Shown here: positions 33,096-43,518 of the stretch, piece after piece
Layout of the letters: each line of letters begins with the position of its first letter
Numbering within the stretch: position 1 is the first letter of the stretch
Position numbers and translations under genes: made by a program
Assembly (NCBI GenBank): GCA_015501595.1
Contig: JADNRX010000384.1
Location: 1-50,542 of the forward strand
Source of the DNA: Hymenopellis radicata
Lineage: Eukaryota > Basidiomycota > Agaricomycetes > Agaricales > Physalacriaceae
Direction of reading: 5' to 3'
Length of the DNA: 50,542 bases
Notes under the pieces: generated by a model
Database searches by the model: none
Told to the model about the DNA's origin: nothing
What the model saw: the letters and a program-made list of their open reading frames with translations, nothing else

Positions 33096-34385
33096 ACCTA
33101 TGATGTATAGGATCTTGAAGTGAAAGCATTGTGTAGTACAACGTAGACATGTCCTTTTAGAACAAGGAAGGACACACACCAGCAGAAGGGCAAGATATAT
33201 TCGAGTGTATACGAGATAAAGAAGTGTTCTTACAGTATTGCGCAGCTTCAGGGTGAGATGGTTTGGTTTGTTTTAATGAAATCTAGCGACGCTGGATTGA
33301 AGAGTCGACACGCCGAAATCTGCAACAAGACAGAGAATGTTGGACGTCGACTTAAAGTTGAAGAGCGTAGCATCTGCTTACCTGATGTTGAAGCGAAGAA
33401 TCTACTTAACTCCATACCTTCTTCGACGCATCTGTCGGGTTAGGGACGACGCTCCTCTGGCGCCGTCGATCTGTTGCATACACGATGTCACGGCAGTCGC
33501 CTCGTTCTATCGTCTCCGTTTTCAGCGCGAGAAGCGGCGAGATACAGTGACACTTACTATCTGGCCTCCACGCCATCAAGGTATCAACTTTTGTGGCTGC
33601 AACACCGAGGAACCGTTCTTTGTACAACCTCCTTCCCATGAGGCCTCCTCCCCAGTCTTTACCAATTCTGCCAGGTGGTAGGACACGTTTGGTGTACATC
33701 CCTCCCATATCTGGCCCCCTATGATCGTTCCTCCTGCCCTCGCCATTTCCAGCACAAAAACACCTCGGTGTTGCCCTTTCGTGTAATCGATGAAGAAGTT
33801 CAAATTAGAAAAAAACAAGAACCAGCTGCTGAGACAAGATGCCCTCTGGAAGAGAAGAATGATCTGCGCATGGCTGAGGTCGTCGTGGTTCGAAACAACA
33901 AGAGTCGTGCGCGTCGCGTCGATCGCCCTCACGTGTGGTAATGACAAACAATTTCTACTTCCGACGTTCATCATCTCTTCGAGTTTCTTTTCCGGTGAGA
34001 GCAATAAGAGACATCTCCCGTACATCACCGATGAGGTTGGTAACGTCGAGCTAACCTCTTCCTACAGGCCAGGTAGTCTCCCCTAGGCAGACTTGACGAG
34101 CTTGAGAACAAGCTTACAGGCCAGGAAAACATTGCGAAGGACCCGGACGACCACCGTGAAAGGCACTGAGGCTTGACAAAAACTTTCATGTTCACTGTCG
34201 CCAGTTGCTTTCGTTCATAACCGAGTCTCAACGTGCCCGGAAAACTGCGGGACTATTAGTGCCAGGTCAGCCTTGATATTCCAAGACGTGCATAAAACAT
34301 CTGATGATGTCGTTCGACGCAGCTCTTAGACCGCGTCGCTTACACCTTTCACAACCGTGGATTGTCAAGCTTCTCTTATCACAAA
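33096..34385. other. No recognisable gene
   Basis: Short overlapping frames on both strands only. An oppositely oriented frame of 150 codons (33576-34028) has no domain likeness and no splice support. I see no repeat or RNA gene. Confidence 0.45.
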
Positions 34386-36032
34386 ATGTCCCAGTCCCCT
34401 TGTCCTACCTGTGGGCTGCTCTACGAGCATCCTCTTCCATCTGAAATACCCCGTCGCCCTACTTCTCGGAGCTTCTCTCCGTGAACACTCCCCCATCCCA
34501 TACCGAAGTTGCAGGCCTGCGTCAAATTGTCGAGGAATCGTCTGCATACATCGACTCTCTACAGTCCCAGATAAGAAAGGCCCAAGAGACACTTTCTACA
34601 CTCACGGGTCTTCAGGAGATGGCGTCGCGTAAGAGGGCCGCCGCGAAAAGAGTTCTTCATCCCATGCGATCCCTACCCCAAGATATCCTCATCGAAATAT
34701 TCCTTTGCTGTACTCCGATCGTGAATCATCACGAAGCTTGAATGGTGGTATGATGAGTTTGACAGCCTCCGTCCTCCAAACCATCCCTGGAATATATCCC
34801 ACGTCTCCCATCGGTGGCGAGAAATTGCCCTCTCTCTTCCCCGCTTGTGGTCGGTGATATACCTCGGTTTGCACATCGTATAGCAGGCGACAATGCACTT
34901 TCATGGGTACGCTGCTGTTAGAAAGGTCCGCCAAGTTGGACCTTTGTGTCAATATCGCAAGCGGTGACGAGTACATAGGCGATCAACCCTTTAACGCCTT
35001 TGTTGAAGGAAACCACGACGCGCTGGCGTATACTAAACGCTGACATGACATCGCCATCATGGCAGTCCTTTTCCGGGTGCGAGTTTCCGCTATTGGAGGA
35101 GATAGGTGTACGCGACCAAGACCATATCGAGAGTGAGGTTCTTGTCGACACTTTCAGGAATGTCCAGAACGTCAGGACTGTCAATCTTGACGTTGACCGT
35201 TCACCAATCTCGGGGCATGGCAATTTTCATGGAACAAGCTCTCGAAGCTAACTTGTCATTGCGACCTATTGGGGCCGAATTCCTTTCCATTCTCGCGCAA
35301 TCAAGCGGTGTAGAAGACTTGACAGTCAAGATTCATGATGAGACCTGGGCTCTTCTCCTCTTGAGCGACTTTCCGCCACATTCGATCACTCTTCCCGCGC
35401 TAAGGCGTCTTGAGGTTACTGAAGACGACTACGCAGCAACCAAATCGAGGAGTTCGTCAAACTTTACAGCTTCCATCCCTTCGTGACCTCACGCTTACAT
35501 TTGACACTGACTACCATCTGTGCTACTGGTTCACAACCCTCGTTCTACACCCCGACTTCCATCGAGTTTCAAGTCTCTGTATAACCTGTTCCATGGCACG
35601 GACTTGGGGCAACTCAGATTACATTAGTGGTTCCAAAGCACTGCTCCAGCTTCTACGTATCATGCTCGGGGTTGAAGGTTTCCAGCTGAAGGACGAAAAT
35701 GTGACCTCAGAGTTTCTGGACGGTCTCGTTGTGGGAGCGGAGAAAGGCGCGGTAGTCTTGCCTTCTCTTAAAACTCTCAATCTTCGGGATTGCGGCTTTG
35801 TCGACCACGATGAAGCTCTCGATTCGATACTGCGCATCGTGGAGTCACGCTCGCTGGTAAATATTTCCTACTACTCTTTGTCCTCTGCCACCTATTGATC
35901 TCAGTCTTACAGAGTCGTCTTTGTCCTCCCCTAGAAAGAATAGTACTTCCACAAGAGGACTGGCTCAATGGATTTATTGTTGATGGCGTAGAAGTCATTC
36001 GATTGTACAGAAACCATGTCGTTGAAGATTAG
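34386..36032 (+). pseudogene. F-box protein, several frameshifts
   Basis: A second F-box gene of the common mushroom type. The start is ATG at 34386 with MSQSPCPTCGLLYEHPLPSE. A one-base shift near 34477 leads to a coiled coil (LRQIVEESSAYIDSLQSQIR and AQETLSTLTGLQEMA), then the F-box core HPMRSLPQDILIEIFLCC near 34660-34710 and WNISHVSHRWREIALSLPRLW near 34790-34850. Leucine-rich segments follow (EFPLLEEIGVRD, VRTVNLDVDRSP, LPALRRLEVTEDD, LPSLKTLNLRDCG). An intron of 61 bases from 35857 joins the last exon, which ends VEVIRLYRNHVVED at 36032. At least five one-base shifts are needed (about 34477, 34735, 34890, 35030 and 35225-35450). The protein is well preserved between them, so either it is young decay or the assembly has indels. 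Confidence 0.72.
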
Positions 36033-36142
36033 AGACCAATGGACTCATAGTTCCGTAAATCATTAGGACGTATCTGTCCAGCTTGTCCAGTCCGAGCCCA
36101 ACACAGTCGAGTGCACCTTTTGCTCTTGTAAGACTGGTATGT

Positions 36143-36773
36143 TTACCTGGCTTTTTGTTCCAGATGGGTCCAAACGTCCTCGTAGTTATGGAAGCTTGCT
36201 TTCCTCGATCTGGCGCACATCTCCTTCACATGATGCTCTATTCCAATCCCATACTGTTGCAACAGCGTCTCTACACTCTTTACCGCCGTAGGGTCGCTCC
36301 AATGCAACACGCCCGCCAACACGAGATGGTAAATACCCTGGCTGAATACCGTCGCGCACCCCAGCTGCCTCTCCCTCGCCAGCACACATGTCGCGAGATT
36401 AAGCACACCCCATGTTCCCCACAGCGCCACTAGGCCCCTAGTTAGCCGCGATTGGACGAAGGATAACGGAAGACGACACACGGATGGACGGCGTCACAGC
36501 AGGCCCTGACCTAGCAGCGACAATCTGGCCGACGCCAACGGCGGCGGTTACGCACGCGATAGCCTGGTTAAATCCTGGTGCGGTTGTGACATCAGCGAGG
36601 CGCTGCAGACGACGGTGAATTTCAACTGATCAGAACGAAAACCGACGTACGATTCCAGTGTATAAGTTGACGACGCGCGTGATGGGGTTGTTGTATACGG
36701 CGCTCGGGCTGAATGTGAGGAGGACAGCGACGAGGACGTCCGCGTAGCCTTTGATTGCTATGAGGGTGGACAT
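36143..36773 (-). CDS. Small multi-pass membrane protein, unknown function
   Basis: Three exons on the minus strand join in frame: 36651-36773, 36511-36602 and 36143-36437, giving 169 residues. The ATG at 36773 opens MSTLIAIKGYADVLVAVLLTFSP, whose hydrophobic stretch is the first membrane segment. Further segments are FNQAIACVTAAVGVGQIVAA, LVALWGTWGVLNLATCVLA and GIYHLVLAGVLHW, so four in all. The soluble tail is basic, SRKASFHNYEDVWTHLEQK. Such four-helix proteins of about 170 residues are common and uncharacterised in basidiomycetes. No catalytic motif is visible. Confidence 0.7.
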
Positions 36774-37975
36774 GGTGGTTGGGGAGGATGAGGGCTGATG
36801 AGACTGGAAATATTCTTAGACGAGCGGCCTCGCGCGGCTATGGCTGGACGCACTCAGTCAGCGAGCAACCGACTGTCACCTGTTTAAAGTTTCAAAATCA
36901 TCATGATCTCCAAAGCCATTTCCGGTATAGCCGAAGTGGTGTCGTGTGGAACGCGCCCTTGAGCTTCAAACGACCCAGAACCGACCCATATTGCGAGAGC
37001 TCAGAGGTGGGAAGACTACTGCTGGAGCTGAACGTGGTCATCCATTAGAAAAAGAAGCCATTTCGTCCTCCAGCGAGATGCCTTGCGCTGGCAGAAGAGT
37101 AAAAAAGGTAGCATGTGTTTTCGTTGTCTCTCGTGACTGTCGTTCGCAATCCTGCAGGAACGGGCTCGATGTAGCCAGCTTCATCGGCGACGTACATGCA
37201 TCCGAATGGATAATGCCAACGCGTTAGAGCCTTCAACGGGCGACTCCCCAGTGGGAGAAGAGTCCATTTGGCACGGCTCTGTGCTGTGAGCACTGTCGGC
37301 GTCATACTCCCTGGATCCACTGGACTTGTGCATGCGCAGTGAGCGTGGAAATTGAAATAAGTATCGAGATCTGAACATGGTGGTTACAAATCAAATGTCA
37401 GTGATGGCAATGACGCATCATCGCAAGTCGAGACGCAGAGTGTCCAAGGCACTTGCCCTTGCAAGAGCCAGGCTATTTATCTACCACAGATTGAATTTTA
37501 GAACTAAATGGCGCGCCAACATTCTCCCTCCCAGAGGTACTTAATCGAAGCAAATCAAAATATGCCATTTCGTAGTAAAAGTAAGTACTATGGGAGAACA
37601 AGGCTGAAAAAACAAGAACACCTAACGCGCCTCGGCTCTTCCATGTGGTAAAACCCCCAAACTTGTATAAACAGAAGAACAAAAAGAGCACGCAAGCTTT
37701 CCATAAAAGTCTATACCATTGTCCAGAGAACAGCCAAACCATTCACAATCGGGAAATCCAAGGGTCGTCGCGCCTCATGCTTGCCATGCATCACACCAAA
37801 GTCCCAAAATGCATTGACCGACATGGCGAACAATGAGAGAAGCGCCTATTTGGTCCGCCACTAGGACCAGTCAAAGTGAGAGCAAAGGCGCTGGGAGACA
37901 GTATAAAGCCTGGCGCACGGGAAATAGGCTGGTGTCCACGTCCCACAAATCACCTTGCTGCCCACACCTATCAAC
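36774..37975. other. No firm gene
   Basis: The stretch is a divergent intergenic region. A minus-strand frame at 37181-37378 with a Ser-rich, charged composition could be an exon relic. A hydrophobic minus-strand frame at 37473-37742 lacks splice or family support. Neither is called. Confidence 0.4.
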
Positions 37976-39131
37976 ATGTCAGCCTCCTCGAAACGTCACG
38001 CAAACCTCCCCGACAACGACGCGGTATATCCGATGCATGATTGGGAAGACTCGAACGAACGACGACTCGGAAAGCGACAACGACGCGCCATCGCCAGCGC
38101 TCGACTTCTACGATGTATACCAGAAACACAGGCATGACCACTATGTGGCGCTTCTGGAGCCGATTCTCAGAGGTGAAGCATCGACGACCGACGCCGACAC
38201 TGTGGAGAACCTGAACTCGGACACAGTCGACTCTAACGGTGACTCGGACGACGAGGACGACCTAAGCGACGCGTGAGTTATCCTCATAAACATTTCGAAG
38301 TGAAGCTAACAAACCTCAGCAGTGAAAGCGACGCGTCTTGCGAAGAAGATAAAGCGGAACTCGGAAAGCGATCCCGTACTGATCATAGCTCCATGTAAAG
38401 CCCTTTGTCTTTGATGAGGCTTATAAAAGGCTGACATACATCCCAGCTTACCTTCCAGCTGCAAAACGCGCCCGCGTCGACATCGACAGTGAAGATGACT
38501 CTAGAAACCTGTCAGTCATCCATGTTTCTTTCACGAAATGACAGATTACTGACTTGATATTTGATAGGACCTCCGAAGGCGCCAGCACATCCCATACCGC
38601 GCCACCAACCACTGAAGCCACTCGACGCGCCATCATCCTCTCCACCGTCCCCGTCGCGAAGCGCACACGAGCCCATCTCAACGCCTTCTACTCCTCCCTC
38701 CAGCTCGGCCCCAAGCAGCTGCAACTGCTGGGCGAGTCGAAGCACAAGCACATGTCCAAACGGGAGAGGAACAGTACCTAAATGCCGACACGTGGATCAA
38801 GGCAGGCAGTATCGAGCCATACAAGGTCGTCTGCGCAGGCTGCGACAAGCCCATCACATTGGAAAAGCCCCGTACGGACGCGCAGATGGGCAACGAGTAC
38901 TATGCTGGGAACTGGAACAAGCACAGGAACCAGTGTGGGGCGGTGTATACGACGTGGTGCGAAGGAACGGGTTGGAGCCGGATGAAGGGAAGGGAAAGCC
39001 AAAAGGAAGGTGGGAAGAGGAAAGGCAAAGAGGCAGAGAAGAAAGGAGCGAGGGAGGTTAAAGCTCTACCGACGCGTGCCACTGGCCGGCGTGCGTCGCT
39101 AGCTTCGATAGCGGTAAATGTTGTTGCATAG
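37976..39131 (+). CDS. C2HC zinc-finger-like protein, frameshifted as given
   Basis: The N-terminal part is very acidic (DDSESDNDAPSP, DSNGDSDDEDDLSDA, SEDDSRN) and has a basic KRARVDID element. Introns at about 38274-38322 and 38518-38571 keep phase. A conserved helical segment follows, RRAIILSTVPVAKRTRAHLNAFY to KRE, at 38625-38766. The C-terminal module then reads YLNADTWIKAG, VVCAGCDKPITL and GNWNKHRNQC. This C-x2-C...H-x3-C pattern is a small zinc knuckle seen in many agaricomycete proteins. A Lys/Arg/Glu-rich tail ends the protein. One-base shifts are needed near 38050, near 38450 and at 38770, where the frame otherwise stops before YLNADTW. Likely nuclear or nucleic-acid associated; inference from composition. 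Confidence 0.55.
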
Positions 39132-39616
39132 TTGTATATCTGTAGTAATATGAGCATCTGTATCGGTCTGACTTGAATGAGCCTACTTTCTTAGAAGAGT
39201 TCAAATGAGTGTGCCACTTCCATCGTGGTCAGAAGTAAACCTTTTGAGAGGTTGTTGATCACGATCAACCCCACCATCCTCCCCATCATAATCGACGAAC
39301 CTACTGCTGGCATTCAATTTTTGAGTGCTTAGGCATCGACAGCGACAGACGCTACGGGCGTGGGCAAGGATGAGTTGAACGGCTATTCAATGATCTGTGA
39401 TGAAAATAGAACTCTGTTTCAACACCGCGCTGACGGTGGGCTACAGATACAAAATTGTGTAAGGTAGATATCAGTAATTAGCAGAGGTGTAACGGAATGT
39501 AGCAATGATAGCAAGCAATTCGGACAGCAGAACTAGATAGTAACGAGAGGTAATAGTAAGCAGAATAACAATCTGAGAAACGATGACGAGCAAGAGGAGA
39601 ACGAACTGCAAGCAAA
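39132..39616. other. Intergenic, no gene seen
   Basis: These are the convergent 3' flanks of the zinc-finger-like gene and the minus-strand gene ending at 39617. Nothing else recognisable. Confidence 0.5.
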
Positions 39617-41224
39617 TTAAAATCTAGTATGTGGAGTCGAAGATCGGAGAGAATCTTCTGGAGCATGGCGTACGCTCTTTGAATGTACTGTTCGTAGGCC
39701 GAGAAGGTGCGCCGCCGGGGTATACTCCTTCAACCGCTCCTCTCTCGTTTTCAATGGGCGGCTAGTATGTTTAAGGGCAGATAGTGTTGGTGTGCGTTTC
39801 AGTGGGCGGCTAGTATGTTTAAGGGTGGATGGTGTTGGGGTGCGGTTCTCTTTGTCATGCGCTCGTCTGCGGGAGCTCTTCTTCTTGCCGTCCCAATTTC
39901 CGCTAGGCCTCAGAGTGCCGGTGACATTCTGAAGAGGAAGGAGTGTAATCGGTTTCGATAGAGCTTTGTCCGGGTTCTTGTTGGGTGTTGGCGGTGTAAT
40001 AGATATGGTCGGTGTAGTGGGAGTGATAATCTGAGACTCGACTTCAGCAGAGCATCAGCGTCAGCGGATGATTCGTACCTGAGCTTCTGCTGGAATCGTT
40101 TCGTCGACTTCGACGATAAGAGCTTGGCTGGCGGCCACTGATGAGCGCAAGACAGCAGTCTGCGGTTCAACAGGTATAACAGTGATCCCTTGTGCTGAGC
40201 ATAGGAGGGAGAGCTCTAGTAGAGCGAGCGGCGAATGCTGCGGTAGAGTCGTGAGGCCCGCGCCCGGATTTAAGGGCGGATTCTGTTGCGTCAAAGTCTG
40301 CATATTGACAATAGCGGGAGATGAAAATACGATGCTGTTTAGCAGCGGGTAGGAAACGTCTTCGAATGTAGACTCGAGCTGCCCGTCGTCAGTATCGACG
40401 TACCGAAGAAAAGGAGCCAACTCACTATGCAGACCTCTTCGTCCTGTTCGACAAGGCCTTCACTGTTGGATGTCCTGGCTTTGCCAAATAACCAACTGCC
40501 GAAGCGGGAGATGACGCGAGTGGAGAACATGGCGTGAATTGTGAGGGTAGTAGTGGTAAGAAGGCAAGAAAGAAATAACGTTCTGTCCATTAAGTAGGAT
40601 TCAAAGACTCCTATGACCGAGGTCTCAGACATCTGGCGTCGATACACGTTCAACATCTAGTGGCACGTCAATTAGTCGAGTTAAGAGGCGAAAGAACAGC
40701 TCACCTGATAGAACTGGTTAACGGAGCAAGAACCTCTCGTTGCTCAGCAGGACGTCGACGAAATACACCCCCTCAGTTAGATCCACGAACTGAAGGGTTC
40801 ACCCGCGATTGACAACTTCGATGTGCCGCGTAGGCTTTAGCTCAACCATGGATAGCGCATTCCCGGAGAAAGTCGCTGGTATAGAGGCCGGCGACTAACG
40901 ACTAACCAGTGAACGCTGTCGGAACTGTAGAGGCGAGACACTGATCTGGTGGGAAGAATCAGGATCTTAAAAGTTGGAAAAGCTCCTGGAGTACACACTC
41001 ACGGTCCCTCTCATCGTGCAGTCTGCTGACTGCAGCAAATGTACAACAGGAGTCTTGCCGTTATTATCGATGCCTAGTGATAGTGCTATGCGTTTAATGC
41101 GCACTGTAACGTTAATACCGTTAACCGGAAACAGATGCAGGTGAACGCGTAACAGCGATCCATCAGAGTATCTGGAAAACATTAATAATGAGACTTGAGT
41201 CAATGAGGCAAGACCAGACACCAC
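39617..41224 (-). CDS. Multi-exon gene, unknown, with Pro/Thr-rich repeated tail
   Basis: The 3' half is well supported on the minus strand. An exon reads MSETSVIGVFESYLMDRTLF, a hydrophobic stretch LFLSCLLTTTTLTIHAMF (possible membrane anchor), and FGKARTSNSEGLVEQDEEVC. An intron near 40377-40425 joins LESTFEDVSYPLLNSIVF to DETIPAEAQ, and an intron at about 40033-40079 joins the last exon IITPTTPTISITPPTPN to the stop at 39617. The last exon is Lys/Arg-rich with a 16-residue direct repeat (TLKHTSRPLK). Likely upstream exons cover 40640-41175 (RYSDGSLLRVHLHLFPVNG, LGIDNNGKTPVVHLLQSADC, TFSGNALSMVELKPT), but at least one join (near 40800) does not keep frame. I do not recognise the family. The start is uncertain. 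Confidence 0.45.
39752..39848 (-). repeat. 48-base tandem repeat inside coding exon
   Basis: Two adjacent copies share GGGCGGCTAGTATGTTTAAG. The period of 48 bases keeps the frame and duplicates 16 residues (S-LKHTSRPLK plus a TPTP/TPTL lead). Confidence 0.8.
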
Positions 41225-41564
41225 GATTTCTGCGCCTCACTCTAGCATTCGCCAATTTTGGCCTCCTTTCCGCCTCATCGAGAGAATGACCATTCCCGGT
41301 CGACTTGGTCCATTGATTGTGAGCCTTCCGTCTATTCTTGCGGCGGGTGCAATCAACGAAGCTGTAGACCTGCAGGAAGGAAATGGCTTCGGCAAACGCC
41401 GGATGAACTTTTTACCGCTGTCCACTACGTCACCGTGGCACGCCTTAAAAGTCATCGCAAGTCGTTGAACCGCAACCACCACTGTCTTGACGCGTTTTCT
41501 GCCTTGAAACTACGCCGTGAATATCCAAGGATCTCCCTCCATACAACCTCAGTCACATTTGGCC

Positions 41565-41969
41565 ATGTCTTCCCGCCCATCGTCTCCTTCTGGCGAAAAG
41601 AAACCGCTCATGAAATCAGTCTCAGCACCCCTCTCATCTACGCGTCTCCATCGTCTCATATACCTCCTCGTACTTCTTACTACCGCCCTCACCGCATATT
41701 ACTTCTGGCGCATCCTACAGTGGAAGACTGACGTTGGCGGGTGGTGGAATCTTGCATTGGGCGTTCCTCCAAAATCACACACGGAGAAGGGACAGGGATC
41801 TAGCAATTAGGCTGGGTCGGGCAGCGATACTGTGGAGGCGCACATCACCGTACTTGCGCTCTCTCTTGGCGTACCAGCGCCTGACCTGGCTAAAGCAATT
41901 GCGCGCGCTGTGAGAGCGTACATCCCGCCAGCGACTCACCACACCTCGCAGTCTTCATGTTATCCCTGA
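41565..41969 (+). pseudogene. Small single-pass membrane protein with in-frame stop
   Basis: The frame from ATG 41565 gives a Ser/Pro-rich head (MSSRPSSPSGEKKPL), one membrane segment LIYLLVLLTTALTAYYFW at about residues 31-48, and WWNLALGVPP. It hits TAG at 41808-41810. The same frame then continues open with protein-like sequence: SDTVEAHITVLALSLGVPAPDL, cut here, and AIARAVRAYIPPA, up to TGA at 41967. The downstream part looks like the soluble helical domain of this small agaricomycete family, so the TAG seems to interrupt one gene. A truncated 81-residue protein is the alternative. The function of the family is not known to me. Confidence 0.55.
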
Positions 41970-42419
41970 CATATGGTTCTCGGGCGTCAATCCCGACAGT
42001 AACGATTTGAATGCAACTAAGATACTTCGTAAATGAGCACTAGTATACTGTAACTTAGTTCCGGACTTCCTTCCATTTACTGGAGGAACTTTTCTATCGA
42101 CACTGATATTTGTTCGCATCGTCGTTCAGGCTTCGAAGTTCAGGCATCATCGCCGGTATTTCGGTCCGTCGACTCCGAGCACGATCAGCATTTAGCACTG
42201 CCACATTTGATGGTATGTCCTCTACATCCATGTCGCCGGAGGATAACAACCCATATACGACAATCTAACGAGCCCCGTGCCAACGTTCTCCCTAATCTCT
42301 GTGAAATTATTGCTTTCTTGCTTTCCTAGCTATCATTGTAAATAAAGAGGTCATTTCTAGGAAGACAACAACTGATCTCGTTACAGATTGCACGCCATAC
42401 TCGTCTTCGTTGAATTTGG

Positions 42420-43428
42420 ATGGACTCTGACGACAACCAACAAACTCTTGACTTCCAATCCCACAAGCCGCTCCGTTCCATTCTCAAGTCGAGTAATACG
42501 CGTCCCACAGGGTCGCGGTCATCACCTTCTGGTTCACGCATACGGATCCATGAATCTACTCATGCGAACAGTCCTCTCCATGATGTATCCCAACTCGTAG
42601 TACCAAGCCAAGGTCCCACTCCTGCATTCTGTGTCCCTTCTATGACCAGTCGGGAGCAGCTTGAAGCTTTCACTTTCCAGATCGCGGCCCAACTTCGGTC
42701 TCAGCGTTTGGCAGACGAAGAGGAGGAAGCCAATCGCCCCCCTCCACTTCCTCGACCGACGGGGAAGCCAGATGAATTCCCAGAATTCAGCGTCATTCTC
42801 ATGGGTAAATGGGTCGCTGGTCCCGATTGTACGTTTATTTACCGTAGATTGTAGGCATACTAATGATCGCCCAGTAGGACCAGTCCTTGCCCCCAAGTTG
42901 GCAATGTCACGAGGTCTCATTACTGTGAACCCAATGCTCGCTTCCCCCTTTTCCGGACAACGTCGCTTTGATTGGGATGTCAGGCTAGATTTCGAAGCCG
43001 CGACATATAAGACTTCAGAGCGAGAAATTCCTATTACCCTGCGAAATGCTCGCCTTCAGCCCGCAACGGCTCCAAAACTTCCGCGTCTGTGCATCGTCTC
43101 AAATTCGTTCACATGGAGCATGACGGTCGACGCTAGAGATGTGTCTGCGGGTGTAACCGTTTACGATGCGCTGTACCATATATCAGGCATCTTGCAAATG
43201 ACGCTGGCGGAGCGGGACCTTCAAAATGCTAACCCATCACATCGGTCTGCAGTTACAGAAACGGCGCGAGCTCGCAACTCCTGCTCGATGGGCCTGCCAG
43301 GTGTACGCGTCTTTGATTGGCTATTGGGAGCAGTAAAGTTCGGCGGCCTGGTGCACAACCCTGACTATGTCACAACGAACGTGTCTAGACGAGACGACGC
43401 GTTTTTTGTCCTGTCTTTCGAGAGTTAG
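42420..43428 (+). CDS. DUF6699 domain protein
   Basis: Two exons, 42420-42828 and 42875-43428, join in phase to give 320 residues. The first 75 residues are Ser/Pro-rich and likely disordered. A helical acidic segment (QLRSQRLADEEEEANRPPPLP) and PEFSVILMGKW follow. The C-terminal domain begins with ITVNPMLASP and FDWDVRLDFE at about residues 157-180. It continues with LCIVSNSFTWSMTV and GVTVYDALYHISGIL, and closes with VRVFDWLLGAVKFGGLVHN. The order NPxL, xWDxR, WxxxV, VTVxDxL and DWLxG matches the fungal DUF6699 domain, whose function is unknown. No signal peptide. Confidence 0.8.
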
Positions 43429-43518
43429 ATGGTATGTACCCTAATTCTTGGTGTTATCTGCTATGGAGTGGACTGGAGATGAGTAAATTATTTTTGTTCA
43501 TCTACCATTTTCAGAATA

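Noticed and set aside
33576..34028. 150-codon minus-strand frame
   Set aside because: Low-complexity mix without motif or splice support; the other strand is similarly open.
42661..42870. Upstream part of the long frame ending at 43428
   Set aside because: It overlaps the first DUF6699 exon in another frame; the spliced model 42420-42828 plus 42875-43428 explains both pieces.
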